Source: Streptomyces sp. NBC_00271 (lineage in GTDB: Bacteria > Actinomycetota > Actinomycetes > Streptomycetales > Streptomycetaceae). Taken from it: a DNA stretch of 64,000 nt. This document shows, one piece after another, positions 44,770 through 53,596 of this stretch. The notes beneath the pieces were generated by a model, which saw only the letters and a list, made by a program, of their open reading frames with translations, was not told where the DNA came from and ran no database searches. Position 1 is the first letter of the stretch, and each line of letters opens with the position of its first letter. The stretch spans positions 9,052,001 through 9,116,000 of the forward strand of contig NZ_CP108070.1 in NCBI RefSeq assembly GCF_036178845.1, in the 5' to 3' direction. The position numbers and the translations under genes were made by a program.

Positions 44770-46353
44770 TCAGATGGTGAAGTGGTCCGGGTCGGCGGCC
44801 TTCCAGTCGGTCGCCCAGTCGGCGGGCGGCTCGACCAGCAGTTGTCCGGGGGAGAGCCACTCGTACAGGTCGTCGTAGGAGCGCACGGTCTGCGCGTCGA
44901 TGCGGCGCCGCAGCATGTGCGGGTGGAGCTGTGCGGGGTCGGTGATTCCCATGGAGGCCATGATCTGCAGTGCACTGCCTACGGTGGCCTCCTGCAGGCG
45001 GCGCACCCGCTCGGCCTTGTCGCCGACGTCCAGCGCGCGGGCTCGCCGCGGGTCCTGGGTGGTGACGCCGACGGGGCAGGTGTTGGTGTGGCAGCGCTGG
45101 GCCTGGATGCAACCGACCGCGAACATCATGGCGCGGGCCGCGTTGCCGTAGTCGGCGCCCTGGACCAGGCGTTTGACGAGGTCGGCCCCGGTGGCGATCT
45201 TGCCGCTGGCGCCGATCCGGATCTGCTCCCGCAGGCCCACGCCGACCAGGGCGTTGTGCACGGTCATCAGACCCTCGGTGAGCGGGGTGCCGACGTGGTC
45301 GGCGAATTCGAGCGGTGCGGCACCTGTGCCGCCCTCCCCGCCGTCGACGATGATGAAGTCGGGTGCGGTGCCCTCCTCGAGCATCGCCTTGCACACGGCG
45401 AGGAACTGGCGCCGTGAACCGGGGCACAGCTTGAAACCGGCCGGCTTGCCGCCGGACAACTCCCGCATCCGCGCGACGAATTGGACGAGTTCACGCGGGG
45501 TGGCGAACACGCTGTGGTACGGGGGCGAGATGACCGTCTGTCCCTGGGGGACGTCCCTCACCTTGGCGATCTCCGCGTTGACCTTCGCTCCGGGCAGTAC
45601 ACCCCCGATACCGGGTTTGGCGCCCTGCGACAGCTTGAGTGACACGCACTTGACGCTGTCGCCCGACGCCTTCTCGGCGAACTCCCCGGCATCGAAGTCC
45701 CCGTCCCGGGTCCGGCAGCCGAAGTAGCCGGTGCCGATCTCCCAGACCAGGTCACCACCCGGGCGCAGGTGGTACTCCGACAGCCCGCCCTCACCGGTGT
45801 CGTGCGCGAAACCGCCCGCCGCGGCCCCCTTGTTGAGCGCCAGTACGGCGTTGGCCGACAGCGAGCCGAAGCTCATCGCGGAGACGTTCAGCAGGGCCAT
45901 GTCGTACGGCCGGGTGCAGTCCGGACCCCCGATCCGTACGCGCCCCGGGTGCTCGGGCACCGGGCGGGGAGCCATCGAGGGAACCAGGTACTCGTAGCCC
46001 GCCTGGTACACGTCGCGTTCGGTGCCGAACGGCTCCTCCGCGGCGCTGCCCTTGGCTCGCTCGTACACGATGCTGCGGATGTCCCGGTCGAAGGGCCGCC
46101 CGTCGAAGTTCCGCTCGACGAAGTACTGCTGCAGTTCGGGACGGATGCGCTCCAGCAGGAAGCGGGCGTGCCCGATCACCGGGTAGTTGCGCAGCACCGA
46201 GTGCCGTCGCTGGGTCAGGTCCCACACACCGATGACACCGAGCACGGCGAGCGGCACCGCCGCGAGCCACCACCAGGGCGACACCACGACGGCCACACCG
46301 GCCACTGCGAGGGCGGCGCCCACGACCACCGCGATCATTCCGATTCTCAACAC
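44770..46353 (-). CDS. FMN-binding glutamate-synthase family protein
   Basis: 527 residues. Two N-terminal hydrophobic helices (MIAVVVGAALAVAGVAVVVS; WWWLAAVPLAVLGVIGVWDL) anchor it to the membrane. The rest is the FMN/Fe-S barrel of glutamate synthase: MSFGSLSANAVLALNKGAAA, GEGGLSEYH, the FMN-phosphate site IIVDGGEGGTGAAPLEF and a cysteine cluster GCIQAQRCHTNTCPVGV near 430 for an iron-sulfur centre. It lacks the glutaminase domain, so the physiological reaction is uncertain. It precedes the ThDP enzyme on the same strand. Confidence 0.85.
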   Translation of the reverse strand: MLRIGMIAVVVGAALAVAGVAVVVSPWWWLAAVPLAVLGVIGVWDLTQRRHSVLRNYPVIGHARFLLERIRPELQQYFVERNFDGRPFDRDIRSIVYERAKGSAAEEPFGTERDVYQAGYEYLVPSMAPRPVPEHPGRVRIGGPDCTRPYDMALLNVSAMSFGSLSANAVLALNKGAAAGGFAHDTGEGGLSEYHLRPGGDLVWEIGTGYFGCRTRDGDFDAGEFAEKASGDSVKCVSLKLSQGAKPGIGGVLPGAKVNAEIAKVRDVPQGQTVISPPYHSVFATPRELVQFVARMRELSGGKPAGFKLCPGSRRQFLAVCKAMLEEGTAPDFIIVDGGEGGTGAAPLEFADHVGTPLTEGLMTVHNALVGVGLREQIRIGASGKIATGADLVKRLVQGADYGNAARAMMFAVGCIQAQRCHTNTCPVGVTTQDPRRARALDVGDKAERVRRLQEATVGSALQIMASMGITDPAQLHPHMLRRRIDAQTVRSYDDLYEWLSPGQLLVEPPADWATDWKAADPDHFTI

Positions 46354-46604
46354 GACCCACGGGTAACCCGCTTGGCCCGTCTCATGCGGGCCGACCGTGC
46401 CGACCGCCCGTTCTTGGCTGTCAAAACGGTTGTGTTGATTCTTGTACTTGTCTTGCCCTGATATTCGGTGGTGCAGGGTTCGCCATCAATAAATGGATGA
46501 GGGTGTGGGACGGAAAACCGTGGGCACTCGACCTACCGAGGGTCGCCCACCGAAATACTGGACGGGCTTCCTCGCTATTCACGTATTGCAAGGGGAGGTT
46601 TTGT

Positions 46605-46955
46605 ATGACGGACAACATGTGGGGCTACCAGGCCGAGTCGGGTCACCAGACGGGGACGGACTTGACCGGATTCAAGGTCGAGGCGAGCGACGGTTCGATC
46701 GGCAAGGTCGACAAGCACTCCGAGGATGTCGGGGCCGCGTACATCGTCGTCGACACCGGAGTGTGGATCTTCGGCAAGCAGGTTCTGCTCCCTGCCGGTG
46801 TCATCTCGACCATTGACGTCGCGGAGCGGACGATCCACGTCGGCCGTACCAAGGAAGAGATCAAGAACTCCCCCGAGTTCGACAAGGACAAGCACGCCGG
46901 TGACTCCGGCTACCACGAGCAGGTCGGCGGCTACTACGGAGACCACCGAGCCTGA
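46605..46955 (+). CDS. PRC-barrel domain protein (copy 1)
   Basis: 116 residues from ATG 46605 with AGGGGAGG upstream. The PRC-barrel core reads DLTGFKVEASDGSIGKVDKH, AAYIVVDTGVWIFGKQVLLP and the C-terminal DKDKHAGDSGYHEQVGGYYG. It is about 70 per cent identical by eye to the copy at 55297-55650. PRC barrels are small beta-barrels found in RNA-processing and photosynthetic proteins; in streptomycetes these stand-alone forms accompany stress genes. Followed by a strong terminator. Confidence 0.9.
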   Translation: MTDNMWGYQAESGHQTGTDLTGFKVEASDGSIGKVDKHSEDVGAAYIVVDTGVWIFGKQVLLPAGVISTIDVAERTIHVGRTKEEIKNSPEFDKDKHAGDSGYHEQVGGYYGDHRA

Positions 46956-46974
46956 CCGTCGCGGCAGTACACAG

Positions 46975-47007
46975 GGGCGGGCACCGGCGTTCTGCCGGTG
47001 CCCGCCC
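46975..47007 (+). terminator. strong hairpin terminator
   Basis: Perfect 14-bp stem GGGCGGGCACCGGC / GCCGGTGCCCGCCC with a five-base loop, 20 bases after the PRC-barrel stop. Confidence 0.8.
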
Positions 47008-47120
47008 TTCGCCGTGCCCGGTCCGGGACCCCAGGGTCCGGAGCGCCAGGGTCCGCATCATCGTCGGCCGTCGGGGTACCCGCGCCTGACACCCACCCTG
47101 CGCGAGGAAGCGAGAACACC

Positions 47121-47363
47121 GTGAGCGAGCGCCGCCCGGAAGCCCCCGGAAACAGAGGGGGGCCGAAACCGAAGCCGATCCCCAGGGACCCGCCCGATCA
47201 GCAGGCCGGCGCCGACGAACAGCGCGAGCCGGAGGGGCACGATCGGGAGGTCCCCGACCCGAGGATCCCCGACACGGATGAGGCCGGCACCGGGCGGAGG
47301 GGTGCCGGGCATTCCGGCAGTACGCGTCCGGGGCATCCCGTGCCCGACGAATCGACGGGTTGA
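47121..47363 (+). CDS. small disordered hypothetical protein
   Basis: 80 residues from GTG 47121 (GAGGAAG about 11 bases upstream). The protein is rich in proline, glycine and charged residues (RRPEAPGNRGGPKPKPIPRD) with no hydrophobic segment and no predicted fold. Codon third positions support coding. Similar short sequences starting the same way occur in other streptomycetes as I recall; function unknown. Confidence 0.5.
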   Translation: MSERRPEAPGNRGGPKPKPIPRDPPDQQAGADEQREPEGHDREVPDPRIPDTDEAGTGRRGAGHSGSTRPGHPVPDESTG

Positions 47364-47484
47364 CGCCCCGCGCGCCGGGGGAGCCGAGGCGGGATCCGCT
47401 CGGCCGTGTGCTGTCGCCATTCGTGAACGGGTGCGTCTGATCACCCACGTCCCGCCGTATTCAAGTTTGAGGAGAGTGAGCCCG

Positions 47485-47829
47485 ATGGCCACCGTGTCGC
47501 TCACCGGAGCGTCCAAGGAGGACGCCGCCACCGTCTTCGGCGTCCTGAGGACGGCGTTCCCCACCGACCGTCCTGCCGACGACGTACCCCAGGAGCAGCC
47601 GGGCGACCACTCCGCCGTGTGGAGCGCGGAGTTCGAGCCGACGCAGGAGTGGATCCCGGCCGATCCCATTCCGCTGGACGGCTCGGTCTCCGCCACACTC
47701 CAGGGCGCCTACGTCGCCGTTGACCAACTGTTCGAGGCCCTGAGCACGGCGTTCGCCGTGGACCACTGGGGCGCGGCGTCGGGAGACCAGGAGAAGGAGG
47801 TCGACCTGCGGCTCACGACGAAGCGGTGA
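47485..47829 (+). CDS. hypothetical protein
   Basis: 114 residues from ATG 47485 with GAGGAGAG upstream. It has an alpha/beta pattern: MATVSLTGASKEDAATVFGV, then AVWSAEFEPTQEWIP and ending EKEVDLRLTTKR. No signal peptide, membrane span or catalytic motif. Unrecognised family; good ribosome site and codon bias make it a real gene. The F420-type oxidoreductase starts 43 bp downstream, so co-transcription is likely. Confidence 0.7.
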   Translation: MATVSLTGASKEDAATVFGVLRTAFPTDRPADDVPQEQPGDHSAVWSAEFEPTQEWIPADPIPLDGSVSATLQGAYVAVDQLFEALSTAFAVDHWGAASGDQEKEVDLRLTTKR

Positions 47830-47872
47830 CGGGACAGGAAGCCGTCCTCGCGAGACTCCGACCCACGAGGAG

Positions 47873-48850
47873 ATGAGCGACATGGTGCAGATCGGGTACA
47901 CGATGATGACCGAGCAGGCCGGCCCGCGAGAACTCGTCGGCCATGTGGTCGGCGCCGAACGGGCAGGCTTCGACTTCTCGGTCACGTCCGACCACTACTT
48001 CCCCTGGCTGGAGTCCCAGGGCCACGCCTCCTACGCGTGGAGCGTGCTCGGTGCCGCCGCGCAGGCCACCGAACACATCCCCCTCATGACCTACGTGACA
48101 TGCCCGACGACCCGCTACCACCCGGCGGTCGTCGCCCAGAAGGCCGCCACCCTGCAACTCCTCTCCCAGGGACGTTTCCGCCTTGGGCTCGGCTCAGGGG
48201 AGAACCTCAACGAGCACGTGGTGGGCGGCGGTTGGCCCGCCGCGCACGTCCGCCTGGAGCGGCTGGAGGAGGCCGTGGAGATCATCCGCTCGCTCTTCGC
48301 GGGGGAGAACGTCAACTACCACGGCGCCCATTTCGACGTGGAGAACACCAAGTTGTGGGATCTCCCCGACAGGCCCCCGCCGATCGGTGTCGCCGTCTCC
48401 GGCGACCGCTCCTGCCAACTCGCGGGCCGTCTGGCCGACTTGCTGATCGCGACGGAACCCAGGCCGGAACTGATCTCCGCGTTCGAGGGCCACGGCGGCA
48501 CGGGCAAGTCCAAGGTCGGCCAGCTGCCGATCTGTTACGACACCGACCGTGAAGCCGCGATCGCCCGCGCCCACGACCAGTTCCGCTGGTTCGGCGGCGG
48601 TTGGCCGGTCAACTCCGAACTGCCAGGGCCTGCCGCGTTCGCGAGTGCCACGCAGTTCGTACGGCCCGAGGACGTGGCCGAGTCCATCCCGTGCGGTGAC
48701 GATGTGGAGGCGGTCGTCGAGGCCGTACGCCCTTACGCCGACGCGGGGTTCACGGAGGTCGCGCTCGTCCAGATCGGCGGCGACCACCAGGAGCCGTACC
48801 TGGAGTGGGCGGAGCGGAAGCTGCTGCCCGCCCTCCGCTACGAACTGTGA
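47873..48850 (+). CDS. LLM-class F420-dependent oxidoreductase
   Basis: 325 residues, ATG 47873. The TIM-barrel family markers are FDFSVTSDHYFPWLESQGHA near 35, ATEHIPLMTYVTCPTTRYHP, and GRFRLGLGSGENLNEHVVGG near 100, matching the F420-dependent glucose-6-phosphate-dehydrogenase-like (TIGR03557-type) branch. Such enzymes transfer hydride to or from coenzyme F420; the substrate here is unknown. The HAD phosphatase gene begins 19 bp downstream, so they form an operon. Confidence 0.85.
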   Translation: MSDMVQIGYTMMTEQAGPRELVGHVVGAERAGFDFSVTSDHYFPWLESQGHASYAWSVLGAAAQATEHIPLMTYVTCPTTRYHPAVVAQKAATLQLLSQGRFRLGLGSGENLNEHVVGGGWPAAHVRLERLEEAVEIIRSLFAGENVNYHGAHFDVENTKLWDLPDRPPPIGVAVSGDRSCQLAGRLADLLIATEPRPELISAFEGHGGTGKSKVGQLPICYDTDREAAIARAHDQFRWFGGGWPVNSELPGPAAFASATQFVRPEDVAESIPCGDDVEAVVEAVRPYADAGFTEVALVQIGGDHQEPYLEWAERKLLPALRYEL

Positions 48851-48869
48851 GAGGGCGAGGGCACCCGCG

Positions 48870-49547
48870 ATGACCACGAAACGCGCCGCGATCTTCGACG
48901 TCGACGGAACACTCGTCGACACCAACCACCTGCACGTCGTCACCTGGTGGGAGGCGTTTCGGCAGGCGGGTCACCAGGTCCCCATGCGGGACGTCCACCG
49001 GGCCGTGGGACTCAGCGGCGGCGACCTGCTGGACCACCTGCTCGGCGACGGCGACGACCGCGATCCCGACGAGGACGAGCAGCTCACTGCCGCTCATCAC
49101 GCCCTCTACGCCACGTACTTCGAGCGGCTGCCGGCGCTGGACTCGGCGGGCGACCTGCTGCGCGCCCTGGCCGGGCGGGGCTGGACGATCGTCCTGGCGA
49201 CCTCGGCGAGCGGCGCCGAACTGGCCGCGCTACGGCGTGCCATCGACGCGGACGACGTCATCCTCGGGGCGGCCAGCGCGGACGACGTATCCGACGGAAA
49301 ACCAGCCCCCGACCCCGTCCGACAGGCCAGGGAACTCGCCGGTGTGCCCAGCGAACGGGCCGTGTTCGTCGGCGACACCGTCTGGGACATGAAGGCCGCC
49401 GTACGGGACGGAGTGCTTCCGGTGGCGGTCCTGTCCGGCGGGATTCCCCGCGCGGACCTGGAGGCCGCCGGTGCCCACGCGGTCTACCGTGACGCCGCCG
49501 ACATCCTCGCCCACCTGGACTCCGGCGTCTTCGCCGACAAGGAGTGA
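48870..49547 (+). CDS. HAD-superfamily phosphatase
   Basis: 225 residues from ATG 48870. Motif I DVDGTLVDTNHLH near 11 with the nucleophile Asp, motif II in ATSASGAEL near 116, the lysine in DGKPAPDP near 147 and motif IV FVGDTVWDMKAA near 170 are all present, with a helical cap between motifs I and II (phosphoglycolate-phosphatase-like). It dephosphorylates a small metabolite. Downstream of the F420 enzyme on one transcript. Confidence 0.85.
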   Translation: MTTKRAAIFDVDGTLVDTNHLHVVTWWEAFRQAGHQVPMRDVHRAVGLSGGDLLDHLLGDGDDRDPDEDEQLTAAHHALYATYFERLPALDSAGDLLRALAGRGWTIVLATSASGAELAALRRAIDADDVILGAASADDVSDGKPAPDPVRQARELAGVPSERAVFVGDTVWDMKAAVRDGVLPVAVLSGGIPRADLEAAGAHAVYRDAADILAHLDSGVFADKE

Positions 49548-49570
49548 GGGGGAGGTGTGGGAACGAGAGG

Positions 49571-49799
49571 TCAGCCGCCGGTGAGTACGGCGTCGCCCTG
49601 CGCGGGTGCCGTGCGGGCGGCGGCAGGCGGCGTCGAGGGCGTCCTCGACGGTCCGGGTGCCGGTGGACACACAGAGCGTGCAGGCGACGTCGTCCATCCG
49701 TCGCCGTGCGGTGGCGCCGCCGTTCTCGGCGTGCAGTGTGCACAGGGTCTCGTACTGCTCGACCAGGTCCTTCAGCACCGCGGGGTGAGCCATCAGCAC
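49571..49799 (-). pseudogene. DUF5133 protein with a frameshift near its end
   Basis: From GTG 49799: VLMAHPAVLKDLVEQYETLC, MDDVACTLCVSTGTRTVEDA, the typical DUF5133 start and middle. After LDAACRR the expected end (AARTAPAQGDAVLTGG-stop) lies in another frame; the gene length is 229 nt, one more than a multiple of three. In the present frame translation would run on for 110 residues antisense to the HAD gene. The indel is in a GCC/GCG run at about 49618-49628. Real mutation or base-calling error cannot be told from sequence. Confidence 0.7.
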
Positions 49800-49975
49800 C
49801 AGGGGTCTCCACTCACGTGAACCTGTCATCGACGGTGCGGGTACCCCCGACCCGCATGCCTATACCGCGAGTTGACGCGATGCGCGAGTCAGGGCCCGTA
49901 GACGCGCCCTGCCCCGAGTGGCGTGCCAGGAGTAGGGTTCGAGTGCGCCCAAGCCCCCGGTGTTGCCAGTGCCGT

Positions 49976-50395
49976 ATGAGCCGGTCCGATGAGCCGAGGT
50001 GCGTGACGGTGGTTCCCTTCGAGGTCGCCGAACGGCGTGGACGCTGGATCCGTCCGGCGGTCGCGCTGCGGGGCGAGGCCGATCTGGAGTCCGTCCCCCA
50101 GATGCGTACGGCCATCGAGCTCTGTCTGCGTGGGCCCGGCCGGCAGATGGCCATCGACGTGTCCGCGCTCACGTTCTGTGACGTCAGCGGACTCAACGCC
50201 TTCCTGGACGGTGCCGAGCACGCCGCGGACTCGGGCCGGCGCCTGACACTGCGACGGCCGTCGGCCCAGGTCGTACGCCTGCTAGCGCTCGCCGGCTGCG
50301 CGGAGATCCTGCTGGGACGGCGGGCGGCCCGGCAGGGCTCGGGGTGCCGCCTGCTCGTGCGCGACCTCCGCCGCCGAGCCCGAGGAGGCCCGTGA
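49976..50395 (+). CDS. STAS-domain anti-anti-sigma factor
   Basis: 139 residues. The STAS fold is visible in VALRGEADLESVPQMRTAIE, IDVSALTFCDVSGLNAFLDG (phosphorylatable serine in DVSGL) and LTLRRPSAQVVRLLALAGCA. Proteins of this type are phosphorylated by RsbW-like kinases and control sigma-factor release. ATG 49976 lacks a clear ribosome site; GTG 50003 after GAGG is an alternative. Its 3' end overlaps antisense with the next gene by 114 bp. Confidence 0.75.
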   Translation: MSRSDEPRCVTVVPFEVAERRGRWIRPAVALRGEADLESVPQMRTAIELCLRGPGRQMAIDVSALTFCDVSGLNAFLDGAEHAADSGRRLTLRRPSAQVVRLLALAGCAEILLGRRAARQGSGCRLLVRDLRRRARGGP

Positions 50396-50995
50396 ACTCG
50401 GCGAGTTCGGTGGACCGGTGAGCTGAGTGAGCGATGACCCCGGTGCGCAGACCGCCGCGTGACCCAGCGTGTGTGCCGCCGCCGCGAGGAGCAGTTCCTC
50501 AAGGGTCGCGGTCTGGTGCTCGGCGCGTTCCAGGAGGGCGTCGAGGTGTTCGGCGTAGAGACGGTCGTCGTCCTCGGCCAGGACGCGCAGGGTGCGCCAG
50601 CAGGACGCCTTGCCCTGGACGCCGAGGAGCATGGACTCCAGTTCGAGGACGTCACTGAGCGGTGAGCGGGAGAAGAGGCGCCCGTTGGGCTTGAGCCGCC
50701 CGGCCTTCTCGGTCAGCCGGCCGAGCGCGACCTTGGGGTGATCGGTGGAGACGCCCAGGTCGAACATGATCTGCACCAGGGAGTCGTGGTCCTCCTCGAC
50801 CTGTTTGGCCAGTGTGGAGAAGGCGGTGGCCCGCTCCTCGTCCCGCTGTCCCTGCGCGGCACGGCGGCAGAGTTCCAGGCCGCCGGTCGCTCCCGCCAGA
50901 TGGTCGTTGAGGTAGATCGCCAGCAGAGCAGGGGCGTTCGACGATTCCCCCGACGGCCCGGTGCCGTCCTCGGAGGCATCGGCGTCGGCCCGCAT
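50282..50995 (-). CDS. four-helix (ferritin-like) hypothetical protein
   Basis: From ATG 50995 about 237 residues. The conserved part, APALLAIYLNDHLAGATGGL near 20, KQVEEDHDSLVQIMFDLGVS, KAGRLKPNGRLFSRSPLSDV and ELESMLLGVQGKASCWRTLR, is a helical-bundle protein common in streptomycetes, of unknown function. The native start was probably just before SSNAPALLA; a deletion has placed it in frame behind a transaldolase remnant. The last 60 residues, antisense to the STAS gene, have no counterpart in the family as I recall it. Confidence 0.65.
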   Translation of the reverse strand: MRADADASEDGTGPSGESSNAPALLAIYLNDHLAGATGGLELCRRAAQGQRDEERATAFSTLAKQVEEDHDSLVQIMFDLGVSTDHPKVALGRLTEKAGRLKPNGRLFSRSPLSDVLELESMLLGVQGKASCWRTLRVLAEDDDRLYAEHLDALLERAEHQTATLEELLLAAAAHTLGHAAVCAPGSSLTQLTGPPNSPSSRASSGSAAEVAHEQAAPRALPGRPPSQQDLRAAGER

Positions 50996-51372
50996 CTCAC
51001 GGTCCACGGTGGCGCCCAGCTCGGCCCAACTGTCCTCGAACTTGGCCAGGCCCTCGCGTTCCAGGGTGTCGGTTACGTCCATGAAGTCGATGCCGGTGCG
51101 GCCCAGTTCCTCGAAGTGGGCGGCGGCCGAGGCGTAGGTGTCGGCGACGGGGGCGGCGGCCGGTACGTGGCCGTGGTCGGCGAACGCGTCGAGCGTGCTC
51201 GCCGGCATGGTGTTCACGGTCCCTGGGACGACCAGTTCGCTCACGTACATGGTGTCTCTTCGAGACCGGTCAGACGGGCGTCCTGGACGGCACGGTAGCG
51301 CTCCAGCGAGAAGACGAGGGTGACGTTGACGCTGATGCCCCGGCCGATGACGGTGGTGATCGCCGCCAGGCC
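50996..51372 (-). pseudogene. transaldolase remnant (two blocks)
   Basis: Minus-strand frames give [40 protein letters not shown] (middle of transaldolase), then after a deletion and frame change [20 protein letters not shown] and DFMDVTDTLEREGLAKFEDS (C-terminus, from 51250). The N-terminal third, the Schiff-base lysine region, and about 60 residues between the blocks are gone. The C-terminal block continues in frame into the four-helix protein, giving a chimeric ORF of about 320 residues. Confidence 0.75.
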
Positions 51373-51471
51373 CTCGCGGGTGGCGGGCCGGGTCGGGCAG
51401 TCGCAGGTTCACGCAGCGGAAGCATCGGGAGTGATTTCCTTTCTCGGGCAAGGGCGTTGTCGCCTGTGGGA

Positions 51472-51503
51472 AGGGCCGGCCGGGGTGAGTGCCGGCCGGC
51501 CCT
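51472..51503 (-). terminator. hairpin terminator for the DUF2267 gene
   Basis: Perfect 12-bp stem AGGGCCGGCCGG / CCGGCCGGCCCT with an eight-base loop, 35 bases beyond the DUF2267 stop on the minus strand. Confidence 0.7.
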
Positions 51504-51537
51504 GCTGAATTGATGAGCGGGTCACGCGTTCCTGGGC

Positions 51538-51927
51538 TCAGGCGTGCTCGGGACGGCCGAAGAGGAGGTCGTAGCCCGGGGGGAGCTGGAGCAGGATGCG
51601 GCGGGTGAGTTCCTCGCCCGCCGCATCGGCGGTCACGCTCAGTACGGCGCTGACGTCCCAGGCCGCGGTCTGTTCGGTGGCTCCCTCGATCCACGCCGCG
51701 GTGGCCCGCAGGAACCGCTCCGGCGGGAGGGGCTCGGTGGCCTGCAGCGGGTTGAGAAGAACCAGGGCGAAGGTCTCCGGGAGCCGGGCGGCCAGCTCGG
51801 CGCGGACCTCACCCACCAGATGCGCGCCCAGCAGGGCCAGAACGGTACGCGCGGCCCGTTCGGCTTCCTGGGGGGTGGTGTACTCGCCGCGTTCCTGCAC
51901 GTGGTCGAGGAATGCTTCCCATCGCAT
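51538..51927 (-). CDS. DUF2267 protein
   Basis: 129 residues from ATG 51927 (MRWEAFLDHVQERGEYTTPQ); an in-frame ATG/GTG at 51948 would add seven residues. The DUF2267 pattern is EAERAARTVLALLGAHLVGE, then VRAELAARLPETFALVLLNP and VLSVTADAAGEELTRRILLQ. Family members are small cytoplasmic helical proteins of unknown role often encoded with stress genes; the Hsp18 gene ends about 90 bp upstream on the same strand, so they could be co-transcribed. Confidence 0.85.
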   Translation of the reverse strand: MRWEAFLDHVQERGEYTTPQEAERAARTVLALLGAHLVGEVRAELAARLPETFALVLLNPLQATEPLPPERFLRATAAWIEGATEQTAAWDVSAVLSVTADAAGEELTRRILLQLPPGYDLLFGRPEHA

Positions 51928-52040
51928 GGCCACCACTGCCCCCTTCACGTCGTTGTGTGATGGACGTAGGGCGGAGGACGGGACCAGAGGGGGGATCGAT
52001 GCCCGTCCTCCGCCGTCGGCGCGGCCGGGGAACTGGCTCC

Positions 52041-52475
52041 TCAGCCGCCGATCTGCTTGTGCTCGGACTCCCCGCCGATCGCGATCTTGCGGGGCTTGGC
52101 GCGCTCGGCGATCGGGATCCGCAGGGTCAGCACCCCCGCTTCGTAGCCGGCCGTGATGCGCTCGGTGTCCAGGGTGTCGGCCAGCACCAGCTGGCGGGAG
52201 AAGACACCCAGGGGCCGCTCGGAGAGCTCCATCTGTACGTCGTCGGTCTTCACGACCGGGCGGCGCTCGGCCTTGACGGTGAGCATGTTCCGTTCGACAT
52301 CGATGTCGATCGCGTCCTTCGCGACACCGGGCAGGTCGAGGGCGATCACGTACTCCTCGCCCTCACGGTAGGCGTCCATCGGCATCGCCGAGGGCCTGGA
52401 CCAGGTACCGGTCACACCCGTCAGCTGCTGGGCAAGCCGGTCGAGTTCGCGGAACGGGTCGGTGCGCATCAACAT
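52041..52475 (-). CDS. hsp18: Hsp18, small heat-shock protein (Hsp20/alpha-crystallin)
   Basis: 144 residues from ATG 52475 (GGAGGTG eight bases upstream). Alpha-crystallin domain: [34 protein letters not shown], and the closing consensus [16 protein letters not shown] with the C-terminal IAIGG. It is an ATP-independent chaperone binding unfolding proteins. Two RheA-type operators lie 66-110 bp upstream and the divergent gene is the repressor, so this is the classic heat-regulated hsp18-rheA pair of Streptomyces. Confidence 0.92.
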   Translation of the reverse strand: MLMRTDPFRELDRLAQQLTGVTGTWSRPSAMPMDAYREGEEYVIALDLPGVAKDAIDIDVERNMLTVKAERRPVVKTDDVQMELSERPLGVFSRQLVLADTLDTERITAGYEAGVLTLRIPIAERAKPRKIAIGGESEHKQIGG

Positions 52476-52540
52476 CGCGAATACACCTCCACAGGTCTGG
52501 CAGGAACTGCCAATGCGCTTCGTCTGACACCGTTGTAACA

Positions 52541-52585
52541 TGTCATCCAAACGATGACAAGTAAGGTGTCGTCCAAAGGGTGACA
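52541..52585. promoter_or_regulatory. two RheA operators in the hsp18-rheA divergent promoter
   Basis: TGTCATC-n5-GATGACA at 52541-52559 is the exact inverted repeat described for RheA of S. albus; a second, less perfect copy TGTCGTC-n5-GGTGACA is at 52567-52585, 26 bp further, just 18 bases before the rheA start. Both lie between the divergent start codons, so RheA should repress both genes at normal temperature. Confidence 0.9.
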
Positions 52586-52602
52586 ATGCCGAGAGGATCT
52601 CC

Positions 52603-53253
52603 GTGAACGCCTCCCCCGAGCCCCGCGACCCCACCTCGTTCTTCGCTGCCGCGGCAGCGCTGAACACGATCAACGAAGCCGTCCGCACCGCCCAGACCCC
52701 CCAGAGCGGAGCGCACCCACAGGACGGACAAGCCAGTGCGGACCAGGCCCTGGCCGCACTCCTCCTGCTGCGTGAACTGCGCGACCAACTCGCAGGATGG
52801 GAACCTGGACTGATCGAGGCAGCCCGGGCAGCAGGCTCCAGCTGGGCGGACCTCGCCCACCCGCTCGGCGTCGCCAGCCGCCAGGCCGCCGAACGCCGCT
52901 ACCTGCGCGTACGCCCCGGAACACCCGGCACCACCGGCGAACAGCGCGTACAAGCCACCCGCAACCGCCGGGCCGCCGACCGCACCATCACCACCTGGGC
53001 CCGGACCAACGCCGCCGAACTACGCCAACTCGCCGGCCAGATCACCGCCCTCACCGACCTCCCCGCTCGTGCTCGCACACCTCTGGCCCGGCTCGCCGAC
53101 GCCCTCGCCGACAACGACGCCGCCAACCTCATCGCCCCACTCGCCGACACCCGCACACACCTCAAGCCCAACCACCCCGACCTCGCAGCCCGCATCGCCA
53201 CCATCACCCACCACACCGACCAACTCCGCCAGACCGGCGACGCCCACTACTGA
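52603..53253 (+). CDS. rheA: RheA, thermosensing repressor of hsp18
   Basis: 216 residues from GTG 52603. The protein is helical; the segment [20 protein letters not shown] followed by [18 protein letters not shown] near 75-105 is its helix-turn-helix. It is recognised by length, by position divergent from hsp18, and by its operators. RheA is known to change conformation with temperature and leave DNA on heat shock. The C-terminus ([20 protein letters not shown]) is typical of the family. Confidence 0.85.
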   Translation: MNASPEPRDPTSFFAAAAALNTINEAVRTAQTPQSGAHPQDGQASADQALAALLLLRELRDQLAGWEPGLIEAARAAGSSWADLAHPLGVASRQAAERRYLRVRPGTPGTTGEQRVQATRNRRAADRTITTWARTNAAELRQLAGQITALTDLPARARTPLARLADALADNDAANLIAPLADTRTHLKPNHPDLAARIATITHHTDQLRQTGDAHY

Positions 53254-53596
53254 ACACCGGAGGGCCATTGCGCTCCCGATCGGCGGGTGTGCTCCGGTCT
53301 GCGGCATTGATGCCAGAAGCCGGTCGCCCTGGAGTGACGGTGGTACGGATGCGCTGCACGGGCACCCGTCCACGCAATCTTTGTCGGAGTTAGAGAAGCG
53401 CGTGAGGCAGGCACGCACATCAGGAGCCGGCGCTATGACCGAGCTCCAAGGGGGCATATCGTCATACGTCAGAGGACGGCATACTCGTTGGCCACGCCGA
53501 CGGCCAAGGGTCTCGTCGGCTGGATCGGACTCTGGCGCCGTCCGACCACGCGTGCATGACCCTAATCAGGAACCAGGCCCCGCGGATGGAAAACGC
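53254..53596. other. gap between rheA and the MarR remnant
   Basis: About 340 bp. No frame has family motifs. It should hold the promoter of the MarR gene; none could be placed with confidence. Confidence 0.35.

Noticed and set aside
49230..49570. C-terminal extension of the DUF5133 ORF
   Set aside because: It is antisense to the HAD phosphatase and follows a clear frameshift; the natural stop is at 49571.
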